Numbered from the stretch's first letter, positions 13,228 through 26,459 are shown. The stretch is DNA of 64,000 nucleotides from Arachis hypogaea (GCF_003086295.3 NC_092045.1:22666890-22730889), one strand, 5' to 3'. Numbers and translations are program-made. Notes: generated by a model not told the origin, from the letters alone.

Positions 13228-13383
13228 TATCTTATATATAGCTTGCTCACAATTTAACAGCAATAATTCAGTCACAGAAGACTCATAAGAGTGCATCCAT
13301 TAATTCATTTCAATTACAATTAGGAGAACATTACAAAGAAACAAAAATTCATTCTTAAACTCTTAAATTTGACCATTGTCTTC

Positions 13384-13997
13384 CTACTTAGTCATACAAA
13401 GCAGACTCAAAACCAGATTTAACCCAAACAATATACAGATAACAATCAACAACTCAACCCTCCTCAGCTGCTCCTTCATGTCATTCACCACAGAAAGCAC
13501 CATCATCATCCTATCCCTTTTCCGGCCATCACTACCCTCCTGGTTGATTCTGCTTTTCTTCTTTGGGTCTGCTATGTCCACCATGTTGCTATTCTCCAAA
13601 GAAATTTCTCCTTCCACACATTGCTCTTCTATTTCATCCAACCATTGAAAATACCCACAACGTCTTTGTGTGTTCTAGCATGGCACAAAAATTTCATGAA
13701 TCAGACAAGATCGGAAAGTAAATCTGAAAAAGTGGAGAAAAGAAACCCAGGAAGAATGCATCATTTTGTCACGTATACATCAACATTTTTAGGTTACCTT
13801 CCACATAGGGCAACGTAGAAACCATCTATCAGGTTGCTACTTGTCTTTGACTTCAACGGAACCACCGGAAGGGGACAAAAGCAACACCCATCGTAGATTT
13901 TACTACCAACTCCTGAACCACCATCAACGTCGAAGGCTTGAATGGATGAGTGCTTTCTCACAGTTCCACCTTTTCCACGAGCCCTAGCTGCTTGCAT
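13384..13997 (-). pseudogene. GRF zinc-finger/membrane protein of MULE, one frameshift
   Basis: Second gene of the MULE, convergent to the transposase. Exon 1 (13997 to 13798) begins MQAARARGKGG and reaches the GRF zinc-finger start (CFCPLPVVPLKSKTSSN). The donor is GTAACC at 13797. Exon 2 (13674 to 13384) continues CGYFQWLDEIEEQ, the conserved second half of a GRF finger, then a basic/coiled segment and a C-terminal hydrophobic stretch LLIVICILFGLNLVLSLL, likely a membrane anchor. After SKTSSN the frame loses the expected Pro-x-Arg and second Cys; a 1-bp deletion near 13832 would explain this, because the residues reappear in the next frame. Such GRF proteins are common in legume genomes; their role in transposition is unknown to me. 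Confidence 0.8.
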
Positions 13998-14041
13998 CTT
14001 CCAGATTGGGATCGTGCTCTACGAGTGAGCCAAGAGAGTAA

Positions 14042-14339
14042 AATTGGGTTTTAGGGCAAAATTAATTTGGGGCTAAACCAATGTTCAATTAGGTTAAGTT
14101 AATTTCCAGGTAGGATAAGCATAATTTTAATTATAAATTCCATCTAATATAAGACTAAACTTGTCAGCAAAAATCGGCATCCACGTAAGCATCATACTTA
14201 CCGAAGCTATGTTCCGGCAAGCACTTGGACACGCTTGGCAAAAGTTTTAATCATTCAAGCACCTTTTTGTCAATAACAATAGTTGGGTACCAAAATGTCA
14301 GCGTTTCAATCTTTCGAGTACTGAATTGGTCATTACCTC
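14042..14339 (-). repeat. MULE right terminal inverted repeat
   Basis: Reverse complement of 7239-7536, ending GGTCATTACCTC, followed directly by the TSD AGATATTTT (14340-14348). Confidence 0.93.
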
Positions 14340-14348
14340 AGATATTTT

Positions 14349-16305
14349 TAATTTATACTATTTAAATTATTATTATTATTAAAAATAACTTTTTCCATAT
14401 ATTATATATACACACAAAATAAATATTCTAAAAAATTTTATTCTTAATATTATAGATGTCTTTGAAAAAACTGTATACATTATGAGAAGAAGAATAAGTA
14501 GATGTCCAAAAAAATACACAAAAAATACAAAAAATAAAATTATTACAGATTCAAATTATAAAAATTTCATCAAATTATATTTATCATAAAAAATTCTATC
14601 AAAATATAAATGACAAACTCAATAATTATTCTAGATTAAAAATTAAATTAAAGATACTTTATCAAAGAGCCACAATAATTTTGTGCTATTTAAAAGAGAA
14701 GCAAAATAAATTATTGGGCACAACTATTTCAAATTTAATTACATTTCAAGATAACAATGTTATTGAAGTACTGTCCCAATTAAATAATTTATACAACTTC
14801 ACATTTATATTTGAAGTCAAAGTAAATAATTTTAACTATGCTCTCAACAATATATTATTACCAAGATATTTGTTCCGACAAAAAATACTGAAACTTAACC
14901 CGTTATTACAACAAATAAAACATGTAATACTACAAAAATTTTATTTATTCAAAATATCATTTTTATTACTCATTTATATTCTTCATTGATTATAGGAACC
15001 AATTTCACCAACACTAATATCATCAAATCTAGATGACATATAAATTAAGAGATTAACAAAAAAAATAAAAAAAATCTAAGACACATCTTCAAATGAAGAA
15101 CATATATACAGAGATAGAATAAAAAAGACAATATATTAGAAAATGCATATAAGTCAACAGTTTAAAAATATTATGTCTCCACAAGAATATATGATAGGAA
15201 GAAGAAAGAAATAATTTTAATAACAACCGAAAATAAAAAAGGAGGACAAACACCATATAAAAAGACTAAGTCCGTCAATTATAACAAATACAAAAATAAA
15301 AATAACAAATAAAAATGTAACTTTATACAACTTTAATATCAAAATTTTTGTATTATAAAATATTTTAAATAAAAAAACACATCTAATTTAATATTAATTT
15401 GTATTTATTTTAATTAATTTTTAAATAATATAATACTTATTAAAATATATTATATACTATAAATAATTTACCACTCCATATAGAACGCAAATCTCACTCT
15501 AATTAATTTTAATGTCCAAATAGTATAGTTAAAAATTTTATTTATCAAATCACAAAACATAGAAAATTTCTCTATTTTTTGGTTTAAATTTGTTCAATTT
15601 AACTTTTTAAGTCTTATTTTTCTAATCTTGATGTCTTACAGAAAACTGCTTAGTTACTAAATTTGTCTGGTCTATATTTTTAAGATAAATGACAGACAAA
15701 GTTTTCTTGCAGTACTCCCCCATAATAAAAAAGGGAAAAAATAATAAATTATATATATCAAAAAAATAAATTGATTTGCACCGTCAAATGTATAACAATT
15801 TTTCCAAGATCAACATGTTTCATACCAGCAAGGCCACGATAGCAACTTATGGATCTTTGGAGTTGCTGTCTCGTGATTGCATGGGAATATATGGGTTCCT
15901 TTGATGAGAAGAGAGTATATTCTTTGATTTCCTAAATTCTAGGCACAAATTTACAGGGAAGTAGTTGTAGACTTGTAGTAAGTGGTAAAATGAACAAACA
16001 TCTTTAATTGATATATCGAGGAGTTCATTCTTTATTTAAAAGTGTTATAATATTTAAATCTTGTTTTATATACATAATCATTCATTAACTAATAACAAAT
16101 TTTTAAATAGGGTGGACATTTTAAAAGAGTAAATAGTAATTTACAAGTGATTTATCAATAATTTATAAAAGATAAATTCTTAATTTATGAAATTATAATT
16201 AAATAAGTCTAAACAATTTTAAAAAAAAGTGTATGATATTTGTCATTAGCCAATAAATTATTGTATACATAAAACGAAATTTAAACTTTCAATACATATT
16301 TAAGC
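14349..16305. other. AT-rich spacer, no gene seen
   Basis: About 2 kb of AT-rich sequence. A 102-codon ORF at 14681-14989 is rich in Asn, Lys, Leu and Phe from base composition and shows no domain; I do not call it. Confidence 0.65.
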
Positions 16306-16307
16306 AG

Positions 16308-18841
16308 ATGAGTGCGAGGGAGAGGTGGAAAAACACTGGGCGGAGTAGGGATTCCAGGATTTGGAACCGAGAAGCGTTTCTTCATCTGAAACAGGACTCT
16401 TTCACCATTTTTGTAGACAGACTACCAGGAGACATCTCGAAGCAGGAATTGTTTGGATTGTTTTCATGGATGGGAGAATTAATGACATTTACCTATCCAG
16501 GAAGACGAGAAGTGGGACGGTGTACTTGTTTGCGTTCATTCGATATATTACAAAGGGTGGAGCTTTGAGGGCAATCACAGATATGAACCACCTGCGTTTA
16601 AGGGAAAAGGAGATTTTCGTCGGAGAGGCGAAGTTCAGGAGGGATGCCTCTAAGGGGAAGAAGGTTTTGGACAGTGATGGTGTTAGGAGGGAAGCCGACA
16701 CTAGGGTGGTTGATCGTGGGAAAATTCATGGTAAGGACGGGGATCCGCCGGCAGAAAGGGTGGTTGATTGCGAGTCAAATTTTGCTCTGAATATGGATCA
16801 CTTTGAGGTCAGGAAGAGATTGGAACATGTGAGTGATCCCCAGTGAAGTTGTTGGCGGAAGGGTACAGAGGGTTCGGGAGCAAGGGTCATACAGGCTTTG
16901 ATGGTAGAGAATAATTTGGACTGGTTACGGTGGAGTATTGTTGGGAGTTCTCTGAAAGCTATTGATTACCGTCTATTGCATGCCATAGCCCGAACGGAAT
17001 GGCCTCATGTAGTGAAGGTTTGTGAGTTGGGGACCTACAAAGCATTGCTAATCTTTCATAGTACTCGCAAAGCGGATAATGCTCTCACGTTTAACATGAA
17101 CGGCCTTTTGAAGTTCTTCAATAGAGTTGGTCGATGGGGAGAGACTGACCGGTGTGATAAGAGAAGAGTTTGGCTCGAGTGCTTTGGGGTTCTGGTACAT
17201 GTGTGGTCCGAAGTTACGTTTCGCTTGATTGGGGAACAGTGGGGGGTGGTGGTGGGTTGTGATCATGCAACAACGTCAAGTCTGTCCTTCAGTGTTGGCC
17301 GTGTGTTGATTGATACGAATCGGTATGAGGTTACTCATGAAAGGATTTGCATCTCTGTTGGCACGGCTATGTTTGATGTGTTTGTCACAGAGGTGGGAAG
17401 CGGGGCTTATACCTCTCTGGGTTGTGCGACGAAGAATGGGGTGGGAGGTAATCCAGGTCTCATTATCAGAAGAGGGTGTGCTACTGAGGGCCGTGACACT
17501 ACTGTTGATGGTAAGTGCAGTCGTGAGAAGCTGGCGAGCTGGGATGCCGTGGCGAAGTTGACGGCGGTGACAGTGAGGGAAGAAGAACAGATGAAAGGTA
17601 GCGTGGTAATTACCTTGGCGGAATTGAATGAGTGGAGTAACAAACTTTTGAATTTTAAACCGAGCAGGGCTACAATTAAGGGATTTGATCCCAATATGAC
17701 AAAGGATGGATTTGTGGGGTCCCTAGCTATCGGTGCGAAAGATGATTCAGAGAAAACTATGTCCGGGGATCTGGCTAAAGGGCGGGTGGATGCTGAAGTA
17801 GACGTTACTAGTGTTAGGAGATGGGTGGGTCCAAGTGAGATCACTGAAATTCCTGATAACTTGGTGGCCTAAAGTCTGCCAACTAAGGCCAAGGGAGTTC
17901 ACTTGGGCTTCAAGCCATACGGCCCACATAATGGGAATGGGAGGCAGCATGAGATAGATCAGGAGGCTAGGAGTCTGGAGCGTGCGCGCGCGCGGGGGGT
18001 GGCCGGGTCAGACCCGATTATTGTGTGAATGAGGGAACGAGGGCCGATTGGGGTGGGATCCTCCAAGGCGGCGCAGACACCACCCGCGAGAGGAGACGAT
18101 GTGCAGCTCATGCTGAGTTCAGTTGGGAGGGAGGGGCTGATCCAGATGACGCGGAGGGAAGCGTGAGGCTGCGACCTTCGATGCTGCACGGTGAAGGTGA
18201 CGTGACCAGTACCGTGGGAGACCAATTCGGGAGTGGACGGGAGTTTTAGCTGCTGAGGGGCGCACGGAGTCAGTGGTGGCTTCGCCTAGTAAGGTTGGCC
18301 GGGTGGGAGAGCTGGTTGGTGCGGAGATATGCGTGGATCGAAGAAGGGGGTGGTCTAATGGGACTGAGGACTTGGGCATGGTGGATACGCACCGGGTCGC
18401 CCCTGGATTGGTGTCGGGCGGCCATGGAATGGGAAATCGGTCTGGGCCTGTTGACTATGGTGAGGTTGATGAATTGCTGCGAAGCGATTGGGACTGTGAA
18501 AATGACCAGGTTGTCGGAGAAAATGGCGATGCTGAGGACTCGGTTGTTATGGTGGCAGCAAGGTGTGATGGGGTTTGCCAAAGCCAAAATGGTTGAAAGA
18601 GGGTGAGACGATTACTACCTCAACTGCGGTTGCGACAGAAGACCTGTTGGAGACGTCGGAGTTGGAGACGCTGGATGGTGCGGGGGATGGACAAATTGAT
18701 GTTGAAAGCGATGCTAATTCTGCAACGTCTGACACCAAACAGGCAAAAGAAATGCAAGAAAACAGACAGGCTTGGGACCTACCTGTAGAATCTGGTGATG
18801 TGTTATACAATGAGGAAGATGATATAATGGCGATTCTCTAG
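16308..18841 (+). pseudogene. LINE ORF1, RRM-containing RNA-binding protein
   Basis: Nucleic-acid-binding ORF1 of a plant L1-type LINE. The N-terminus holds an RRM fold: FTIFVDRLPGDISKQELF, then after a frameshift near 16465 RSGTVYLFAFIRY and EIFVGEAKF (RNP-like strands). A later segment (16898-17872) has the conserved WLECFGVLVHVWSEVTFRLIG found in plant LINE ORF1/DUF4283-type proteins. The C-terminal end (18575-18841) reads WDLPVESGDVLYNEEDDIMAIL and is preserved in one frame. Stops occur at 16844 and 17870, with at least two frame changes between 17.9 and 18.6 kb. It would have coated LINE RNA; it is not translatable now. Confidence 0.82.
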
Positions 18842-21800
18842 GCATAGAATGAGGAAATAGCTCGAAGGAAGAAGCAGGCAAAATAGAAAGAAAAAGCAAG
18901 AAGAAGTCATCCAAAAAATAAAAAAAAGGTGGGTGTAACTGGTTTCAAATGACTTTTGCATCTTGGAATGTTCGGGGGTTGGCGGGGATTGGAAAATTGA
19001 GTATGGTCAACAACTTTAGAAAGAAATTCAATTTGCATATGCTAGGCTTGATAGAGACAAAAAAAGAGGTAATGACTAAATTTGATGTCGTGCAACTATA
19101 GGGTAATGATGTAGTGGGTTGGGAGTTTGTGGAAGCGAAAGGGGCGTCTTTAGGCATGTTGTTGATGTGGGATGCAACAATGTTTAACTTAAGTAACTGT
19201 TATAAAGGTGCTAGGTGGTTTTGTGTGGATGGAGTGCTGTTAAAAAATAATTTTCAGTGTGCATTCTGTTTAGTGTATGGTGAGCATTTGAGGGAGGAAA
19301 AGCTTGTTGTGTGGGAAGAGTTGAGCTTTTTGTCTAGCTTATGTCAAGCACCTTTTTGTTTTATGGGAGATTTTAACGAGATTTTTCAGGTGGAGGAAAG
19401 ACAAGGGGCTACTTCTTTGCCAAGGTCAGCAGTGGAGTTTAAATCTTGAATTTCTGATATGGAGCTAATGGACCTAGGTTTAACTGATCGTAGGTTCACA
19501 TGGTTCAGGGGGCAATCATGTAGTCGTATTGACAGAGTCATGGTTAGTTTAGAGTGGTTAGAAGAGTTTTCTGAAACAAGTTTACGAGGAGGTCTAAGAG
19601 GCTTATCAGACCATTGCCTAATGATTATGAATGTCACGAGGTTGGGAAGGGGCCGAGACCTTTTCGGAGTCTGGATTCGTGGTTTGCTCATGATGGTTTC
19701 TTGAGGATGGTGAAGGAGGAGTGGAAGAGCATAGGGGATGTTCAACTCATGGATAAGTTAAAGGCTCTAAGGGTTCCGCTGAGTAGATGGCATAGAGAGC
19801 ATTTTGGAAATATGGACATGAGGATTAATAAGTTTAAAGAGGAGATCAGGAAAGTGGATGATATGGTGAGCAATGGGGTTTATGATGGAACAATGGAAGC
19901 TCGAAGGAAGGCGCTTGTGAGCTCTTGTAAGAGATGGTATATCAGGAAGGAAATACATTGGAAGCAGATGTCACGATCCAGGCATGCTAAAAAGACGGAT
20001 AAAAACACAAGATACTTTCACAATATCGCCTCGGCTCGTAGGAGGAACAATCGGATCGATGCCTTAAGGATCCATGGAAGGTTAGTGCGGAATCAATCCC
20101 AGATTAAGGTTGCTATAAGAGATTTCTATAGGGATCTGTACCATCAGGAGACATCACCAAGAATAAGGTTTTGGGAAGGGCTGGTAAGGCGAATAACCGA
20201 GGATGAGACAACAGAGCTGGAGGTGATGCCAAGTGCTGAAGAAATCAAGCTTGCAGTGTGGGATTGTGAGTCAACCAAAACACCAGGAAGTGATGGATAT
20301 AACATAAACTTTATTAAGAAGTGTTGGGCAGAAGTTGGGAGGGAATTCACGGAGGCAGTTTTGGGGTTCTTCCAATCGGCTTTGCTACCTAGGGGATCGA
20401 ACGTCACTTGGGTGGCGTTAGCGCCAAAATTCGTTGGAGCTACAGAAATAAAAAACCTTCGGCCGATTAGTATGGTGGGTTGTGTATATAAGGTCATATC
20501 TAAAGTGTTGGTTTAGAGGATGCGAAATGTGATGCCAGGCTTAGTAGGCGAGACTCAGAGTGCTTTTGTGCAGGGCAGGAAAATTCACGATGGGGCTTTG
20601 ATAGCTTGTGAAACTGTTCAGTGGCTAAAGTAAAAAAAAGGAGCTCAGCGATAATTAAACTAGATTTTCAAAAGGCGTATGATAGGGTCAAATGGAGTTT
20701 TATGGATATAGTTCTGCAGAAGATGGGCTTTAGACTTAGGTGGCGAGGGTGGATTAAGGAATGCGTATGTTCTACGACTATGTCAGTACTTATAAATGGA
20801 ACTCCCTCTAAGCCCTTCAAAATGGAAAGGGGTCTACGATAAGGAGATCATTTATCTCCCTTTCTGTTTGTGCTAGTTGTTGATGTTCTTCATAGAATGA
20901 TTGGGAAGGCAGTGAGGAATGGGCGCATATCTCCGCTATTGGTTGGACGGGACAACATTGAGTTGTCGCACTTACAGTTTGCGGATGATACTATACTCTT
21001 CTGCCCTCTAGAGGAAAAAACCATAAGGAATTACAAGCGTCTACTGCGCTGCTTCGAGTTGATGTCTGGGTTGAGTATTAATTTTGAGAAGTCCAGCTTC
21101 ATTTCGATTAATTGTGAACCGTTTTGGATGCGTAAGATGTGTCTTCTGCTAGGATGTAAGGAGGCCTCCCTTCCTGTCCAGTATCTTGGCATCTCCTTAG
21201 GTGCGAATCCGAGGCTAGTTAAGACATGAAAACTAGTGATTGAAAAGGTGGAAGAAAAGTCGAGTCTGTGGCAAGCAAAGTCCCTTAATAAAGTGGGTAA
21301 GCTTGTTCTCATTAAATCTGTTCTTAATAGCCTGCCTATATACTATCTCAGTTTGTACAAGATGCCAAAGACAGTGGCAGAGAGGTTGATCTCTTTACAA
21401 AGACGGTTCTTGTGGAGTAAAGAGGATGGGAGGACCGGGATGCCCCTTGTGAGATGGGAGATAGTGATGGCTCCTAAAAAGGCAGGGGGTTTTGGGAGTG
21501 GGAGATGTAGTAGTTCGGAACACAGCTCTTCTGTTCAAATGGTGGTGGCGGTTTTCGAAAGAGGATTGCCCCTTATGGAAGAAAGTAGTGTGCTCTTGTA
21601 ATAGCATGAATCTTTTTGAAATGCTGCGTGGTCACCCGGTTCCTCTAAGAGGGGGTTCATGGAAGGATATTTGTCAGCTGCGAATCCGAGAGCCACAAAT
21701 CAGAGGGAAGATGATCAGAGGCTTGTCAATGGATGTAGGGAACGGTCGAACAACCCGTTTCTGAGAGGATGTCTGGCTAACTGGTGGTGTCTTGAAAGAT

Positions 21801-22698
21801 CTGTTTCCTAGACTTTTCTCAGTCTCAAACCTTAAAGGATCTATTATAGGGGACTGCGGATTTTGGGATGGGTTAGAGTGGATATGGAGCTTCCAATGGA
21901 GGAGACAATTGTTTCAATGGGAGCTGGAACTTTTGAACCAACTCCATGAGATCTTACATTCAGTTAAGCTCACAACTGAGAGAGAGGTAGGGTGGTTTGA
22001 AAATTTGATAGAACTGGAATTTTCTCCACTAACTCCTTTGTGCAGGTGATGCATGAAGCAGTCCTTCAGGAGGAAATAACGAGCTATAGCTTCACTAGTG
22101 CTATTTGCAGGGGCTTCGTCCCACCAAGGGTCGAACTGTTTTCTTGGTTTGTATTGATTGAACGGGTGAATACTAAAGAAAGGCTATGTAGATTAGGTGT
22201 CCTTGACCAGCTTGATAATATGTGTGCTTTATGTTGCAAGTCTATTGAGTCTGCTTTTCATCTATTTATTGGTTGTGAGCTCACTTGGCAGGTGTGGTGT
22301 GCGTGGCTTTTCGCTCTTGGGAGGGACTAGACCATGCCAGGTACACTGAAGCAACACTTTGAGAGCTGGACGCAGGGTCCATAGAGAAAGAGTGAGAGGA
22401 AGAGGTGGTTGATTGGATTCTTTGCTGTACTTTGGGCAGTTTGGTTAGAAAGGAATGCTAGAGTCTTCAATAATCAAGGATCAAGTGTAGTGGAAATCAT
22501 CAACAGGTCCTTTATGCTCTCTAATGAGTGGATTGGTGGTGCTCCCTTTAGTTGTTGATGGCAATGTCGAAGATGACTAGGGATTGCTATAACTTTTGGG
22601 GTTGTTAGTAACGATTTATTTTCAGTTGTCCTTATATTTCTTCATGTCGGTCTGCTCCACCCTGTTGGGTTTAACCCATTTTTAATTAAAAAAAAAAT
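16315..22698 (+). mobile_element. L1-type LINE, near full length, dead
   Basis: A two-ORF non-LTR retrotransposon: ORF1 with RRM (16308-18841), ORF2 with endonuclease and reverse transcriptase (18949-22560), and a 3' A-run (22688-22697). A 9-bp repeat AGATGAGTG precedes it (16306-16314) and follows the A-tail (22699-22707), consistent with target-primed insertion. The ORF1 start codon lies inside this duplication, so the copy is probably slightly 5'-truncated or gained that ATG from the target. Both ORFs carry several stops and frameshifts. Confidence 0.88.
18949..22560 (+). pseudogene. LINE ORF2, endonuclease/reverse transcriptase
   Basis: ORF2 protein of an L1-type LINE. It starts MTFASWNVRGL, the first strand of an APE-type endonuclease, with FMGDFNEI (near 19360) and the SDHCLM box (near 19605). 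The reverse transcriptase follows: SAIIKLDFQKAYDRV (20640s, first catalytic Asp), GDHLSPFLFVLV (20846) and LQFADDTILF (20970s, FADD catalytic pair). A C-terminal zf-RVT segment (22040-22330) has CALCCKSIESAFHLFIGC. No RNase H domain is seen. Stops at 19099, 19447, 20514, 20840, 21227 and 21762, plus frame changes near 19660, 20630, 21490 and 22030, make it a pseudogene. Confidence 0.88.
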
Positions 22699-22707
22699 AG
22701 ATGAGTG

Positions 22708-23271
22708 AGCTGATCATTCGACTAGTTCAAGTTGGTTAAAGTGTACAACTCTTAACAAAATATATATATAAGAAACAAGAAATGGATCAAGTACAAAATC
22801 TAGTTTCTTCTTGGCTGAGTTACTTCCGCAGTCCACCCCTTATTTATTTTAATTTGGACCAACATGAAACAAACATGAAGGTAAAATTGTTGACACCTAC
22901 TTTCATCTCATTGAATCTTCGCAAGTAGGTCATACACATTCACATGATCCTTCTCTTTCTGTTTGAATTGATACATAATTCTCACCAAATTTTCTAATAA
23001 GCTAACTAGATTTTCCGGCTCTAATATGTACAGACAGTACAGTTTGGTGATCAAAATCGCAAATTTATAAGCCGAGAAGACAACATCAAATCACTGCATT
23101 TCACACTCACATTAATGATATATTGCGATCTAAGTTGCATGAAGAAGAATATCCTTATGTATGAATTGCAATGTCTGTAATATAATTTTTTATTTTATTT
23201 TATAAATACAAAAAGTAAAAGCTTTATACATTATTCTACGGATCAAAGCTTTAAATATATTTATATCATTA
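22708..23271. other. Spacer between two LINEs, no gene seen
   Basis: AT-rich sequence between the LINE tail duplication and the target-site duplication of the next LINE. No coding or structural feature is recognised. Confidence 0.65.
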
Positions 23272-23287
23272 TAAATATCGTGAATTT

Positions 23288-26200
23288 AACTCCACCTATG
23301 TTACACTTGCGGTACATAGCCGGTCCCAAGCCCGGTTAAAGGAGGAGGGTTGTGTTAGGTCTTTGGCAACCAACATAAAAATATAGCCGAACCCCTCATG
23401 ACATGAATCAAAGATATTATTGCGCTAAAGCTAGGTCGTTGCCCGGAAGCAACGCGCCGTATGGCTCGAGTACGGTGTCAAAGTAAGAAGCGATGCATCG
23501 GTGCCCGGATGTAGTGTTAAATGAGCAAGGGTTCTCGCGTTTTCATGAACGGACGAGGGTAAATAAGCTAGTTCACAAAGAAAAAGGTAAAGGTCGAAGT
23601 GACAGAAGGTTGAGATTTGGGACATGGAACATAGGCACTCTAACAAGAAAGTCCATGGAGGTGGTGGACACCATGACAAGGAGGAAAATTAACATTATGT
23701 GCCTACAAGAAACGAAATGGGTTGGTGCAAAGGCTAGGGAGTTGGATTCTTCTGGTTTCAAACTTTGGTATACAGGAAAGGTGAAGAATAGGAATAGAGT
23801 TGGAATAATTGTGGATAAGCAGTGGAAGAAGGACGTAGTGGATGTCAAGAGGGTGGGAGATCGGATCATCTCTATCAAACTTGTGGTGGAGGGAGGTGCT
23901 TTCCATGTGATTAGCGCCTATGCACCGCAAGTGGGTTCGGACGAACAACATAAGATAAGGTTTTGGGAGGATCTAGAGAGTTTGGTTCAAGGCATACCTT
24001 TGGGAGATAAGATTTTCTTAGGAGGAGATTTAAATGGCCATGTTGGGAGAGAAGTGACTAGATATGGGAGTATTCACGGAGGTCATGGTTTCGGGGTGAT
24101 CAATGCCGAGGGTAAAACTATTTTGGACTTTTCCTCAACTTTTGATCTTCTCATCGCAAATACATATTTTAAAAAGAGAGACGAACATCTTATAACCTAT
24201 AAGAGTGGCATGACAAGCTCTCAAATCGACTTCTTCTTGTTGAGGAGAGTCGACCGAAAATTTTGCATTAACTGTAAAATTATCCCGGGAGAGAGTTTGA
24301 CAACACAACATAGGGTGCTCGTCATGGATTTTTGCGTTGAGCAAAAGTTGAGGAAAAGACATCATACGAAGAACCCAAGGACGAGGTGGTGGCGGATGAA
24401 AGGTGAGGAACAAAGAAGCTTCCTAAGACGGGTAGGAGAAGAGGCAAAGTGGGATGGGAATGGAAGTGCAGAAGAGATGTGGAGGGAGATGGCAGAAGTT
24501 ATTAGAAGAACAGCAAAAGAAAGTTTTGGTGAATCTAAAGGAATAGGACCAAGAGACAAGGAGTCCTGGTGGTGGAATGCGAGTATACAAGAAAAGATAA
24601 AGATAAAAAGGGAATGCTTTAAAGAGTGGTCTTTATGCCGCAATGCAGATAACTGGGAAAAATATAAGGCGGCTAAGAAAGAGACAAAAGTGGCTATAAG
24701 TGAAGCAAGAACAAGAGCATATGAGGGTCTCTACCAGTCTTTGGGCACAAAAGAAGGAGAAAAAGGTATATATAGAATCGCAAAGAGCCGGGAAAGAAGA
24801 ACGAGAGATTTGGATCAGGTTAAGTGCATAAAGGATTAGGATGGAGAGGTGTTGGCTCAAGAGGAGAAGATTAATGAAAGGTGGAAGAGCTACTTCTACG
24901 AGTTATTTAATAAGGGACAGAAGACTCTTCTGAGCCTTGGTCGATTATGCACAAGGGAAGAAGATCAAAACTTTGACTACTATCGAAGGATTCGAGACTT
25001 CGAGGTAAAAGAGGCTCTAAAGCAGATGAAAAATGGCAGGGCAGTAGGACCTGATAATATCCCGATTGAGGTTTGGAAGGGTCTTGGAGGAAAAGGCATC
25101 AACTAGTTAACCAAGCTTTTTAATGAGATTTTAAGGTCAAAGAAGATGCCTGATGATTGAAGAAAGAGCACCTTGGTACCTATCTACAAGAATAAGGGGG
25201 ATATACAAAGTTGCGGAAACTGTAGAGGGATTAAGCTTATGAGTCATACTATGAAGTTATGGGAAAAGGTGATAGAACGGAGGTTGAGAAAAGAGACACA
25301 AGTAACAGAGAACCAATTTGGATTTATGCCAGGCAGATCTACCACTGAAGCGATATACCTATTAAGAAGGATGATGGAGAGGTATCGTAGTAATAAAAAG
25401 GATCTACACATGGTGTTTATTGATTTGGAAAAAGCGTATGATAGGGTACCAAGGGAGGTCTTATGGAAGGTTTTAGAAAAGAGGAGAGTAAAGATCGCAT
25501 ATATTCGGGCAATTAAAGACATGTATGATGGGGCCACAACTAGTGTGAAGACTCAAGGTGGTGTGACAGAGGAATTCCCTATTGGTATAGGATTACACCA
25601 GGGATCATCCTTAAGTCCATACCTTTTCACATTAGTCTTGGAAGTACTCACAGAGCACATCCAAGAGCCTGTGCCATGGTGCATGCTTTTTGCCGATGAT
25701 ATCGTCCTTATGGGAGAGTCAAGGGAAGACCTAAATAAGAAGTTGGAGTTATGGAGAGAAGCTCTAGAAGTGTATGGTCTGTGCATAAGCCGTAGCAAGA
25801 CGGAATATATGGAATGTAAGTTCAGTCTGAGAAGGGAAAACTCCAATATAGAGGTGAAAATTGGAGAGAACATCCTACGAAAAGTTAAAAGTTTTAAGTA
25901 TCTTGGGTACATCATACAGGATAATGGAGAGATTGAACATGATGTAAATCATAGGATCCAAGCAGGTTGGTCAAAATGGCGGAGTGCATCTGGTTTTATA
26001 TGCGACAAAAAAGTTCCTTTAAAACTTAAAGGTAAATTCTATCGCACCGCTATAAGACCGGCTATGCTGTATGGTACGGAGTGTTGGGCGGCTAAAAGGG
26101 AACACGAACATAAGCTGAGTGTGGCAGAGATGAAGATGTTGAGATGGATGAGTGGTCATACGCGATTGGATAAAATAAGGAATGAAGATATAAGGGAGAG

Positions 26201-26459
26201 AGTTTGAGTAGCACCCATTGTGGAAAAGATGGTTGAATTGCGTCTCAGGTGGTTTGGACATGTGAGAAGAAGACCGATAGAACATCCAGTCAGGAGGGTG
26301 GATGAGATGGAAGATGAACAAAGGGCGAAAGACAGAGGAAGACCTAAGGAGACCATCCATGAGGTGGTCAAACGAGATCTATATGACAGAGCACAATGGC
26401 GTCGTTTGATTCATGTAGCCGACCCCACTTAGTAGGACAAGACTTTGTTGTTGTTGTTG
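23288..26459 (+). mobile_element. RTE-type LINE, full length
   Basis: A 3.17-kb non-LTR retrotransposon flanked by a perfect 16-bp duplication TAAATATCGTGAATTT (23272-23287 and 26460-26475; the first T of the right copy could belong to the tail). It has a short 5' leader, a single ORF (23493-26432) and a (TTG)n tail instead of poly(A), typical of RTE elements. The long exact duplication and the full-length ORF indicate a relatively young, complete insertion. Confidence 0.93.
23493..26432 (+). pseudogene. RTE endonuclease-reverse transcriptase, four stops
   Basis: Single ORF protein with an APE-type endonuclease at the N-terminus (RFGTWNIGTLTRK, MCLQETKW, FLGGDLNGHVG, SQIDFFLLRR) and a reverse transcriptase ([66 protein letters not shown] with the catalytic [13 protein letters not shown]). 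The C-terminal RWFGHVRRRP and RWRRLIHVADP-type end is complete. The frame is continuous over 980 codons, broken only by TAG 24837, TAG 25104, TGA 25158 and TGA 26205. There is no frameshift, unusual for a dead LINE. The start at 23493 is the first ATG in frame before the endonuclease. Confidence 0.92.

Larger units (their letters stand above)
7239..14339 (+). mobile_element. Mutator-like element with nested solo LTR
   Basis: Both ends carry the same 298-bp inverted repeat (7239-7536 and 14042-14339) starting GAGGTAATGACCAATTC. A perfect 9-bp duplication AGATATTTT flanks it (7230-7238, 14340-14348), the TSD size typical of Mutator elements. Inside are a plus-strand MURA-type transposase (7559-9380) and a minus-strand GRF zinc-finger gene (13384-13997). 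A 3544-bp solo LTR plus its 5-bp duplication splits them; without it the element is about 3.55 kb. Both genes are damaged, so it is unlikely to move by itself, though the ends could be mobilised by a related transposase. Confidence 0.93.
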
